From Bacillota bacterium (GTDB lineage: Bacteria; Bacillota_E; JAJZYS01; JAJYTV01), in assembly GCA_021845645.1 (NCBI GenBank), contig JAJZVM010000001.1, positions 186,001 to 250,000 on the forward strand: a stretch of DNA of 64,000 nt. The letters run 5' to 3'. Shown piece by piece: positions 1 through 7,299 of the stretch. Position numbers and translations under genes: made by a program. Position 1 is the first letter of the stretch. Each line of letters opens with the position of its first letter. The notes under the pieces are model-generated. The model saw nothing but the letters and a program-made list of their open reading frames with translations. It was not told the origin of the DNA and did no database searches.

Positions 1-131
1 GCGGCGGGAGTGCTCGTCGGCGTGGCGCTGAAGAATGTCGTGACGATGAGCAGGATAGCCGCGGCGGCGATCCCGAGGATGAGCCAGGTGCGCAGCCGGC
101 GGACGTCGAGTCCGTCCAGGATGCCTTTCAC
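1..131 (-). CDS. spoIIIAG: Stage III sporulation protein AG, N-terminal part (cut by window edge)
   Basis: Only the first 43 codons are inside the window. They start at a GTG that overlaps the spoIIIAF stop by four bases (GTGA). The visible part has a short basic cytoplasmic start (MKGILDGLDVRRLRTW) and one hydrophobic segment at about residues 15-33, the usual layout of SpoIIIAG. In the family this protein forms a ring in the mother cell-forespore channel and is needed for late sigma-G activity. Identity rests on position as the seventh gene of the spoIIIA operon plus the single N-terminal membrane anchor. The C-terminal ring-forming domain is not visible. Confidence 0.85.
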   Translation of the reverse strand, partial: MKGILDGLDVRRLRTWLILGIAAAAILLIVTTFFSATPTSTPA

Positions 132-640
132 GGTGCCAAGCCTCCTTCGCTTGAATCTACGCGTACCGCGCCGGGGGAAATGCCGAGCGCTGTGGCGACC
201 GCCTGCTGGACCGCCTGCCTCGTCGCCGTGGCCGGATGGCCACGCATGGTGACGGTCGCGGCCGACGGCGCGTCGCCGCCGCCGATGGTCACGCGGACGC
301 CGGCGGCGGCACGCCCCGCGACCGACATCGCCGCCGCCTCGCCCGCCGCGGCCATCTCCCGGCGATAGGCGACCAACGTCTGACTCTGCTCCTGCCCCTG
401 CAGCAGGGCCCCCTGCTGCAGGAGGCCCTGCACGTCGGGATCGTGCCAGAAGCTGCCCGCCAGGACTGGCAGGCGCTGCCGCCAGATGGAGGCAAGCGGC
501 TGGAGCACCGCCACCATCAGGAGGAGCCCGATCACGAGGCGCGTGTAGCGGCGCATGGCGCTCGCCGGCTGCAGGGCCTCGAGCAGCCAGCCGAACAGCG
601 CGACGACCAGGATGCCGCGCAGCCAGGAGAGCCAGTCCAT
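128..640 (-). CDS. spoIIIAF: Stage III sporulation protein AF
   Basis: 170 aa. It begins MDWLSWLRGI and has two hydrophobic segments (about residues 8-25 and 36-55) followed by a soluble tail, the family layout. The tail is poorly conserved, but its end (residues 140-165) has the helical Q/V pattern common in SpoIIIAF. The start ATG overlaps the spoIIIAE stop by one base (TGATG), so translation is probably coupled. In sporulating Firmicutes SpoIIIAF is a mother-cell membrane component of the SpoIIIA-SpoIIQ channel. The assignment leans on order and topology. Confidence 0.9.
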   Translation of the reverse strand: MDWLSWLRGILVVALFGWLLEALQPASAMRRYTRLVIGLLLMVAVLQPLASIWRQRLPVLAGSFWHDPDVQGLLQQGALLQGQEQSQTLVAYRREMAAAGEAAAMSVAGRAAAGVRVTIGGGDAPSAATVTMRGHPATATRQAVQQAVATALGISPGAVRVDSSEGGLAP

Positions 641-1809
641 CAGCCCCAGGCCCCCTTGCCCGCGGCGAAGACGATGGTCATCGAGAGGAAGAACATCACG
701 CCCACCGCCCCGAGGGCGACGGCCAGGTGCGCGAGGCTCGTGGCGAACTGCGAGAGCGCGTCGACGATCGTCTTGCTGCCGATCGGGGCGAGAACGCCTG
801 CCGAGAGGCGGAACACGAGGATCAGGACCAGCAGCTTGAGGATCGGCACGACGATCAGATAGCCGACACCGAGCAGGCCGATGAGCCCGACGGCGTCCTT
901 GAGGAGGTACGTGGAGCCGAAGACGGCCTCCGCGGCGTCGGAAAACAGCTTGCCGACGACGGGGATGAAGGTGTTGGCGAGGAACTTGCCGGAGCGCAGG
1001 GCGACACCGTCCATCACCGGGCCCGCGGCGCCGTATACGGCGATCAGTCCGACGAAGAGGGTGAGCGCCGCACCGGTCGTCCACAGCCCTACCTGGCGCA
1101 GGAGCGTCGCGATGCCGCTCAGCCGGAAGCCCGAGACCTGTCCGATCACCTCCAGCACGACGCCGGCGATCAGCGCAGGGATGACGAGACCACGCACGAT
1201 CGCCGCGATCACGTTGATCGCCACCAGCATCAGCGGGTGGAAGAGGCCGGCGGTCATGAAGGCGCCGACACCCGCCAGCAGCATGGTCACCAGCGGCAGC
1301 ATGGATTGCATCAGACCCACCATCAGACCGACGCTCTGTTCGACAAGCTGCGCCGCCTGATAGAAGGCGTCGATGGCCAGCACGGCAAGCGCAAGGTAGA
1401 CGGCCGCCGTGGCGAACCGGCTGACCTCCTGCCGCTCGAAGCCGTCGGCCAGCAGTTCGAGCAGGGCCGCCACGACGCCGAGCGCGAGCAGCTCGCCCAG
1501 GAGCCGGCTCTCCTGCACGAGGTCCCCGGCGGCCAGGTCCCAGACGCCGCGCACCAGCTGCGCGGGGCCGTAGACCCCGCCGCCGTGCGCCATGGACGAG
1601 ATCACGCGGCCGATGTCCAGTGCTGGCAGCTTGCCGGCGGTCGCGCGGTTGACCTCCTGCAGGTAGGAATTCAGCGGAGACGACTGCACGGCACCGTAGG
1701 CCGGGCTCAGATCGGCGGAGGGTGTCGGCAGCGGAGTCGCAGCCCAGGCCGCCTGCGCCCCGCCGACCAGGAGGATGCCCGCGAGCAGACAGGCCTTCAG
1801 CCACCTCAC
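640..1809 (-). CDS. spoIIIAE: Stage III sporulation protein AE
   Basis: 389 aa, the usual length for the family. It has an N-terminal signal-like segment (residues 1-24, ending AWAA), a polar stretch and then a series of hydrophobic helices, as expected for the polytopic SpoIIIAE channel component in the mother-cell membrane around the forespore. The start is GTG at 1809, overlapping the spoIIIAD stop by four bases (GTGA). Conserved-looking glycine-rich transmembrane segments lie near residues 150-220 and 300-330. Expression would be expected from a sigma-E promoter upstream of spoIIIAA; none was assigned here. Confidence 0.95.
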   Translation of the reverse strand: MRWLKACLLAGILLVGGAQAAWAATPLPTPSADLSPAYGAVQSSPLNSYLQEVNRATAGKLPALDIGRVISSMAHGGGVYGPAQLVRGVWDLAAGDLVQESRLLGELLALGVVAALLELLADGFERQEVSRFATAAVYLALAVLAIDAFYQAAQLVEQSVGLMVGLMQSMLPLVTMLLAGVGAFMTAGLFHPLMLVAINVIAAIVRGLVIPALIAGVVLEVIGQVSGFRLSGIATLLRQVGLWTTGAALTLFVGLIAVYGAAGPVMDGVALRSGKFLANTFIPVVGKLFSDAAEAVFGSTYLLKDAVGLIGLLGVGYLIVVPILKLLVLILVFRLSAGVLAPIGSKTIVDALSQFATSLAHLAVALGAVGVMFFLSMTIVFAAGKGAWG

Positions 1810-2192
1810 AGCCCCACCCCCAGCACAAGATGCACAAGAGCTCCGACGATCGGCACCGCGAGCACCAGGATCAGAACCTTGCCGCCCAGCTCCACCTTCT
1901 GGGCCAGGGCGCCCTCGCCGGCATCGCGTGCGACCTGCGCCGCGAACTCCGCCAGGTACGCGATGCCGATCACCCGCAGCACGACATCGATGTAGAGGAG
2001 GCGGACATGGGCCAGAACCGCCAGTTCGTCGATCAGGCGCAAGGCCTGCGCCAGTTGCGGCAGGATGAGCAGGAAGAGCACCGCGCCTGCGGCCAGCGAG
2101 AGGAGTACCGCGAATTCGGTGCGCTCGCGGCGCAGGACCGTGATCAGCACCACGCTGGCCAGCGCGATGCCGACGAATTGGACGATGGCCAG
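1806..2192 (-). CDS. spoIIIAD: Stage III sporulation protein AD, probable CTG start
   Basis: SpoIIIAD is a small membrane protein of about 128-133 aa in other Firmicutes. The first canonical start in this frame (GTG at 2153) gives only 115 aa, has no ribosome-binding site and cuts into the first membrane helix. The frame upstream encodes AIVQFVGIALAS, which matches the normal N-terminus. A GGGGAGG motif at 2202-2208 sits nine bases before a CTG at 2190-2192, giving 128 aa. I therefore place the start at this CTG. The spacing after spoIIIAC would be 17 bases, and the stop overlaps spoIIIAE by four bases. Confidence 0.9.
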   Translation of the reverse strand: MAIVQFVGIALASVVLITVLRRERTEFAVLLSLAAGAVLFLLILPQLAQALRLIDELAVLAHVRLLYIDVVLRVIGIAYLAEFAAQVARDAGEGALAQKVELGGKVLILVLAVPIVGALVHLVLGVGL

Positions 2193-2209
2193 AGGGGACG
2201 ACCTCCCCG

Positions 2210-2410
2210 TCAGAGATTGAACAGGGTTTTCACCGACGAGAAGAGCTGCGTCAGGAGGTCCACCACGACCATGAAGACGAGGGCGACGCCGGCCAGGGTG
2301 ACGAGATGGCCGATCTCATCCTTGCCCGCCTTGTTCAGGACGGTGTGGATGACGGCCACCAGGATGCCTACGGCGGCAAGCTTGAAGATGAGGTCGATAT
2401 TGATGCTCAC
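2210..2410 (-). CDS. spoIIIAC: Stage III sporulation protein AC
   Basis: 66 aa with two transmembrane helices and the short basic loop LNKAGKDEIG between them, which is diagnostic of SpoIIIAC. The start is GTG at 2410 with a GGGAGGG ribosome-binding site seven bases upstream. It lies 18 bases after spoIIIAB and just before spoIIIAD. In the family SpoIIIAC and SpoIIIAD are small polytopic subunits of the feeding-tube or channel machinery joining mother cell and forespore. Confidence 0.95.
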   Translation of the reverse strand: MSINIDLIFKLAAVGILVAVIHTVLNKAGKDEIGHLVTLAGVALVFMVVVDLLTQLFSSVKTLFNL

Positions 2411-2428
2411 GCCACGTCCCTCCCCGTC

Positions 2429-2947
2429 TCACAGCAGCACGAGGGCCAAAGCGACGCCTGCGACGGCGCCGAGCGTGCGCCACATGCGTCCGCCGCGGGA
2501 ACTCTCCTCCGCCGCCTGGCGCCGCTGCAGCTCGAGGCGCTCCTGACATCGCAGGAACAATCCCCGGTGCTCGTCGCGCCCAAAGCGGCCGAGCTGCTCG
2601 CCGAGCTCGAGGAGCGGTGCGACGTCATCCACCGCGAGGCAGCTGCGCGGCCTGAGGCGCTCGAGTTCGGCCCGCCAGGCATCCGCCAGCAGCACGTGGC
2701 CTTCCAGCCTGCGGCCGAGGCCCTGGGCAAACTCCTGCACGAGACCGCGGCCCTGTCGCGCGGCCGTGCCCAGGGCCTGCCCGAGCGGTCGCGCGGCGTA
2801 CGAGACATCGCTCGCCAGCATGTGCAGCAGGGCCTGCCATGCATCGATCTCCAGGACGCGCCGCCGCTGGCGGTCCGCGATCAGGGATCCGATCTCGTAG
2901 CCCGCCAGGGCGATCACGAGACTGAGGGCGATGCGCAGGGGAATCAT
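2429..2947 (-). CDS. spoIIIAB: Stage III sporulation protein AB
   Basis: 172 aa. It starts MIPLRIALSL with one N-terminal membrane helix that includes the family-typical GYEIGSLIADR segment. A helical, GspF-like soluble region follows, then a C-terminal hydrophobic tail after GRMWRTLG. The start ATG at 2947 overlaps the spoIIIAA stop by four bases (ATGA). A much longer open frame runs upstream through spoIIIAA in the same reading frame but is only a by-product of high G+C. In the family SpoIIIAB resembles secretion-system platform proteins and sits in the mother-cell membrane. Confidence 0.95.
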   Translation of the reverse strand: MIPLRIALSLVIALAGYEIGSLIADRQRRRVLEIDAWQALLHMLASDVSYAARPLGQALGTAARQGRGLVQEFAQGLGRRLEGHVLLADAWRAELERLRPRSCLAVDDVAPLLELGEQLGRFGRDEHRGLFLRCQERLELQRRQAAEESSRGGRMWRTLGAVAGVALALVLL

Positions 2948-3903
2948 CGCGCCGGTGCCGCAAGGAGACGCCCGGCCTCGTCCTCCACCCGCACGAGCGA
3001 GCCGGGCCTGGGCTGGCTGCCAAGCAGCACCTGACGGCGGAAGACGCCCTCCCGCATCAGGAGGGCGATGCTCGGCCGGCGCCTCAGTTCGTCGAGCGAT
3101 GCCGCATGGGCGGTCGCGAGAACCGTCACGCCGGCGTAGGCACAGTCCAGGACAGCCAGGGCGTCGTCCTCTCCGCCGATCTCGTCCGTGGCGAGCACTT
3201 CCGGCCCCAGGGCCCGCAGGGCCATGCGCATGCCTAGCGTCTTCGGCATGCCGTCGAGGACGTCGGTGCGCGCGCCGACGTCGTGCGCGGGCAGGCCCGC
3301 GTGGCACGCCGCGATCTCCGAGCGCTCGTCCACAAGGCTCACCTGGTGGCCGCGCCAGCCGTAGAGGCCGTCGGACGCCGCGCGCACGAGATCCCGCAGA
3401 AGGGTTGTCTTGCCGCAGCCCGGGGCGCCGACAAGCAGCGTCGCGAGCGGGCGGTCCCCGGCGGACAGCCGCGGGGCCAAGAGGGCCGCGGGCCCTGTGA
3501 CGGCGCGCGCGATGCGGTAGTTGAGCCCCGCCACGTGGCGCACGGCGCGCAAATCCGGTCCCGGGGCGCTCCAGCTGCCGGCGATGCCGACGCGGTGCCC
3601 GCCGGGAATCGTGAGAAAGCCTTGCGCAAGCTCTTCTTCCCATGCGTAGCGCGAGTGGCCTGTCAGGTGCTCGAGGCAGTGCTCCAGATCCTCCGTCGTC
3701 ACGACGGGGCCGAGCTTGCGATCCCTGCCGCCCGCACCGACGAGGCGCGCCTCCCGCCCCGCGCGCAGCCTGAGTTCCCTCGCATCCTGCCAGACGGCGG
3801 GGTCGAGGCGGTCCAGGGCGATGGCCAGGCGCTCCGCGATGTACGGCCGGATCTCTGCCCATGCGGTCTCGCGGCTGCGGTCCGCCCTGGCCTCGGCTGG
3901 CAT
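2944..3903 (-). CDS. spoIIIAA: Stage III sporulation protein AA, secretion-type ATPase
   Basis: 319 aa P-loop ATPase, first gene of the spoIIIA operon. Walker A GAPGCGKTT is at about residues 159-167 and a Walker B-like LATDEIGGEDD segment lies further on. The N-terminal half has the RLRAGR and GIAGS motifs typical of the family. The ATPase is thought to power the SpoIIIA channel from the mother cell. Two ATGs lie close together. I choose 3903 because a GGAGGT motif at 3912-3917 is eight bases upstream of it but only two bases from the ATG at 3909. Confidence 0.95.
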   Translation of the reverse strand: MPAEARADRSRETAWAEIRPYIAERLAIALDRLDPAVWQDARELRLRAGREARLVGAGGRDRKLGPVVTTEDLEHCLEHLTGHSRYAWEEELAQGFLTIPGGHRVGIAGSWSAPGPDLRAVRHVAGLNYRIARAVTGPAALLAPRLSAGDRPLATLLVGAPGCGKTTLLRDLVRAASDGLYGWRGHQVSLVDERSEIAACHAGLPAHDVGARTDVLDGMPKTLGMRMALRALGPEVLATDEIGGEDDALAVLDCAYAGVTVLATAHAASLDELRRRPSIALLMREGVFRRQVLLGSQPRPGSLVRVEDEAGRLLAAPAR

Positions 3904-4103
3904 GCCCATGCACCTCCGACCACATCGCTATGCCCACCGGGGCCGAGCTAGACGTGTCCTTGCGCCGCATCGGGCATGCCGGAGCAGTTGACAGTCTGGC
4001 CCTCCTGGCGCAGTCTGCCACTGGCGAAGATCTCGGGCCGCAGAAGGGGCGACGGGCCGCAGGCCGCTTGCCCCGACGCGCCGCCCGGTCGCGGAGGTGT
4101 CGC

Positions 4104-5021
4104 ATGGAGCGCTTCAGCTGGTCGGACATCCAGACTGCGGAGGTCCTGGAGGAGAGCCGTGCCGCGAGGTTCCGCCCCGAGTGGCGCGCGATGCTGCTCA
4201 GGTACTTCGGCCTGGAACCGGGCATGCACGTGCTCGAGGTAGGCTGCGGTCCAGGCACGGTCGCCCCCTATCTCGCCGCAGGCATCGCCCCTGGCACGGT
4301 CACAGGTCTCGACCTCGACCGGGACTTCATCGCTCGCGCCCGCGCCAAGGCCGCGTCCCTCGGCCTCGAGCAGGTCCGCTACGTCGTCGGCGACGCCTAC
4401 GCGCTCCCATTTGCGGACGGCACGTTCGACGCGGTCCTCAGCTACACGGGCATCGGCGTCCTCACCGACCCCCGGCAGGCGGTGGCCGAGATGGTGCGGG
4501 TGTGCCGTGCGGGCGGGCCCGTCAGCGTCGCGGAAGCGGTGGCGGGACGGGGCGGCATCACGTTCGCGGGCGTCGACCGCCTCACCGGGCAGGCGACCTA
4601 CCCAGGCGCGGAGCGATTTTGGCAGCTGCACGACCGGCTCACCGCCGCGCACGGCGGCGGGGCGCCCGGCGTCGGCAGCGCAAGGTGGCCCGCGACGGCA
4701 CTTTGGGGCCTGATGGCGGAACTCGGGCTCGAGGAGCTGCAGCTCGACGCCTGGGGGCACGTCATGGCGCCGGACGACGGCCGCCTGTCGGCGCAGGCGC
4801 GCCTCGCGCACAGACAGCTCGAGCACGAGCAGCTGACGGGGTGGATCGATGAGCTTCTAGACCAGCAGGACGCCCCTGGGCTCGACCGGGCAGAGCTGCT
4901 GGAGCTCAGGCGTCTCGCGGCGACGCGCTGGGCGTGGTCCAGAACCAATCCGCTCTGGGACTGGGAGGCGAGCCTCTCGCTCGTCGCGCGCGGCCGCCGC
5001 CCCCTCCCTGATCGAGGTTAG
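4104..5021 (+). CDS. SAM-dependent methyltransferase (class I)
   Basis: 305 aa. Rossmann-fold motif I is VLEVGCGPGT (about residues 41-50) and motif II is GLDLDRDF, followed by GDAYALPFADGTFDAVLS, as in UbiE/Methyltransf_11 enzymes. The C-terminal 130 residues are helical and show no feature that names the substrate. The ATG at 4104 has GGAGGT five bases upstream; the open frame runs further upstream without better support. The gene is divergent from spoIIIAA and lies at the near edge of the accessory stretch between spoIIIA and efp. A small-molecule methyltransferase is most likely. Confidence 0.8.
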   Translation: MERFSWSDIQTAEVLEESRAARFRPEWRAMLLRYFGLEPGMHVLEVGCGPGTVAPYLAAGIAPGTVTGLDLDRDFIARARAKAASLGLEQVRYVVGDAYALPFADGTFDAVLSYTGIGVLTDPRQAVAEMVRVCRAGGPVSVAEAVAGRGGITFAGVDRLTGQATYPGAERFWQLHDRLTAAHGGGAPGVGSARWPATALWGLMAELGLEELQLDAWGHVMAPDDGRLSAQARLAHRQLEHEQLTGWIDELLDQQDAPGLDRAELLELRRLAATRWAWSRTNPLWDWEASLSLVARGRRPLPDRG

Positions 5022-5153
5022 CGCGGTGCCGGTCTCGCCGGACGGGCTGCAAAGTTTCTTCCAGACCGGCCCCCAGAAACAGGATCCCTCCCCCCGAAGG
5101 ATGTGGTCGGGACGCGGAAGTTCCGCCCATAGAATCCTTGCGGAGGTGGGGAT

Positions 5154-6866
5154 GTGCCTTCCAAACTGCTCGTCGCCGCACTCGCCGGCGCCCTTGCCCT
5201 TTCAACCTTCGGCAACGCTTCGGCCAAGGCCCATCACGGCGCCTGGGATCCCGGCAACGACGTCTGGATGGGAGCCGAAGGCAGCCTGCAGACGGTACAG
5301 GGCTTCCCGTTCGCCATCGAGCCCTGGGCGGCGACGTTCTTCATGCGGACCATGCATATCCCCTGGATGCATGCAGGCATGGTGTCGGGCGTCGTGACGG
5401 CGATCGGCAACGGCGAGATCACGGTGTCGTTCCAGGGAGACGCTCACGACAGGCTGCGCGGCGACCGCGGCAAGGATCGCACGCCACAGGCGGGAGCGAC
5501 CTATGGGCTCGCTCCGGGAGTCAAGGTGGTCGTTCCCGGCGAGGGGGCGAACGGCCAGCTCGCGCAGGTCCAGGTCGGCTCCCTGGTCCGCCTGGTCGTG
5601 GGGCCGCGAGACGTCGTCGACCTGATCATCGTTGCCCACGCGTCGGCATCGGGTGGCGGCTCCACCCAGTCCGGCGTCCCGTCGGGCCTCTCCGCCACCG
5701 AGACCGCGACCGGTGTCGCCCTCAGCTGGAACGCTGTCGCCGGCGCCACGTCCTACCAGGTGCTCGCGGCGAGCGGCGGTGCGTACGCGCCGGTGCCGTC
5801 CGCCTATGGCGGCACGCCGACCGGTACGGCGACGACCGCCACCGGTCTCTCGGTCGGCACGTCCTACAGCTTTGAAGTCGAGGCGGTGACCTCGACCGGC
5901 ACCTCGGCGGCGTCCGCGCCGTCGAGCCCCGTCGAGTGGGGCGCACGGCCCAGCACAGCCGCGGACGTCACCGTGACGCCGCTCGGCGGCAGCTCTTACG
6001 CGACCATCACCGTTTCCTACGACAAGGCGCTCAACCCGTCCAGCCTCGATGCGTCCGTCAACGCCTACGCCGTGACCGACACGACGGTCCACGCGGTCCT
6101 CGCCGTGTCCGCCGTCAGCGTCAGCGGCAGCACGCTCACGATCCGGACGGCCGCCTACCCCATCGCGTCGCTCCAGGCCGACAGCCTGCTGGTCACGACC
6201 GCGACGTCCGTCGTCGCGGACGCGGCTGGGGCTCCCACCCAGCCCATCGATGCAACCGGCAGCCAGAGCGCCGCGGTGCCGTCGGGCGTGTCGGCGCAGG
6301 AGACCGCCGGCGGGATTTACCTCACCTGGCAGGGCGTCGCCGGCGCGACGACCTACCAGGTGCTCGCGTCGTCCGGCGGCGCATATGCCCCCGTGCCCGC
6401 GACGAACGGCGGCATGACGTCCAGTACGGGCACGGCGATCACCGGCCTTGCCGTCGGCACGAGCTATACCTTCGAAGTCGAGGCGGTGACGCCATCGGGC
6501 ACGTCCCTGCCGTCGACGCCCACAGCCGCCGTCGAGTGGGGCGCGCGGTCGGGCACCACGCTCGCCACGACGGTCACCGAAGTGGCGGGCGACGAGTCGT
6601 TCACGATCGCCATCCCGTTCGACAAGCCCCTCGACGCGGCAAGCCTCGACAACTCCCTGGGCGACTACGCCGTGACCGACAGCACGACGCATCAGTCGCT
6701 CGGCGTCGCGAGCGTCTCGCTCGCCGGCCAGATGTTGATCGTCCAGACCGTGATGGGAGCGCCCCTGGCGCTGACCGATGCGATCCAGGTCACGACGCAG
6801 CACTCGGTCGTCAACGATGCGGTCGGCGCGCCGACCACCCCGATCCAAGCGACCGGCAGCCTCTAG
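5154..6866 (+). CDS. Secreted protein with two FN3-plus-beta-domain units
   Basis: 570 aa from a GTG with GGAGGT six bases upstream. A signal peptide spans about residues 1-24 (cleavage near NASA-KA). A unique N-terminal domain (30-170) holds a His/Trp/Met-rich patch, FFMRTMHIPWMHAGM. Two homologous units of about 200 residues follow (about 175-372 and 373-570). Each is a fibronectin type III-like module with GATSYQVLA or GATTYQVLA, then a beta-sandwich of the type that begins VEWGAR and ends with a V.DA.GAPT..I.ATGS pattern. There are no catalytic motifs and no sortase or S-layer signal. A cell-surface or extracellular binding role is inferred. Confidence 0.75.
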   Translation: MPSKLLVAALAGALALSTFGNASAKAHHGAWDPGNDVWMGAEGSLQTVQGFPFAIEPWAATFFMRTMHIPWMHAGMVSGVVTAIGNGEITVSFQGDAHDRLRGDRGKDRTPQAGATYGLAPGVKVVVPGEGANGQLAQVQVGSLVRLVVGPRDVVDLIIVAHASASGGGSTQSGVPSGLSATETATGVALSWNAVAGATSYQVLAASGGAYAPVPSAYGGTPTGTATTATGLSVGTSYSFEVEAVTSTGTSAASAPSSPVEWGARPSTAADVTVTPLGGSSYATITVSYDKALNPSSLDASVNAYAVTDTTVHAVLAVSAVSVSGSTLTIRTAAYPIASLQADSLLVTTATSVVADAAGAPTQPIDATGSQSAAVPSGVSAQETAGGIYLTWQGVAGATTYQVLASSGGAYAPVPATNGGMTSSTGTAITGLAVGTSYTFEVEAVTPSGTSLPSTPTAAVEWGARSGTTLATTVTEVAGDESFTIAIPFDKPLDAASLDNSLGDYAVTDSTTHQSLGVASVSLAGQMLIVQTVMGAPLALTDAIQVTTQHSVVNDAVGAPTTPIQATGSL

Positions 6867-6899
6867 ACACCCGAGGGCACCTGCCCCCGACGGACGTCG

Positions 6900-6947
6900 A
6901 AAGGAGCCTCGGCGGACGGCGCACTGCCTGTCCGCTGAGGCTCCTTT
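6900..6947 (+). terminator. Intrinsic terminator after the FN3 protein gene
   Basis: An 18-bp stem (6900-6917 with 6930-6947) has a 12-base loop. It is perfect except for one G-T pair, and the arms begin AAA and end TTT. It lies 34 bases after the FN3 protein stop and could terminate transcription from either side. Confidence 0.85.
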
Positions 6948-6956
6948 CTGCCACGC

Positions 6957-6988
6957 GCCCGGCCTCGCCTTGTGTCAGGAACGCGTCC
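6957..6988. repeat. Left copy of a split direct repeat flanking a 3-kb segment
   Basis: The 17-mer GCCCGGCCTCGCCTTGT (6957-6973) and TCAGGAACGCGTCC (6975-6988) both recur at 9979-9995 and 10014-10027 in the same order and orientation. In the left copy the two parts are one base apart; in the right copy 18 extra bases separate them, bounded by a repeated CCTTGT. Confidence 0.6.
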
Positions 6989-7136
6989 TAAGCGGCGACT
7001 TCGGACTGCTCTTCGAGCCTGCCCCGCAGTTGACGGACGTCTTGCTTGACTTCGCCTGCCGCTTGAGTTTCTCCCGCAGTTCCGCCGGGATGCGCAGGGT
7101 GATCGTGACGGTCCCTTGGCGGTATCGGTTCGGCAT
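6975..7136 (-). pseudogene. Ribbon-helix-helix DNA-binding protein, frameshifted at the 3' end
   Basis: The ATG at 7136 has GGAGG seven bases upstream. The first 36 residues (MPNRYRQGTVTITLRIP, then AELREKLKRQAK) look like the beta-strand and first helix of an Arc/MetJ-type protein, the fold of many antitoxins. After TSVN the frame turns into an unlikely Ser/Lys-rich tail. The neighbouring frame continues as LRGRLEEQSEVAA and stops at 6988, giving a normal second helix. One missing base near codon 36-37 would explain this. No toxin gene lies beside it. It is either a relic or an assembly error. Confidence 0.55.
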
Positions 7137-7299
7137 GCGATCGCCTCCGTGCCTTGCACGAGCATAGCTGGCAGACATCTACCCAGCAAAGCCGCGTCGC
7201 CTTCGTACATGCTGCGGATTCCGCCTGCCCTGCCTACCCGGCCTGAGGTAGCCCGCGTGGACATGGCATGCCAATCCGCTCTCTCAGGCTGTGCCCGGT

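Noticed and set aside
5022..5153. Second c-di-GMP riboswitch before the FN3 protein
   Set aside because: GGGACGCGGAAG superficially recalls the aptamer core, but the rest of the core and P1/P2 pairing are missing.
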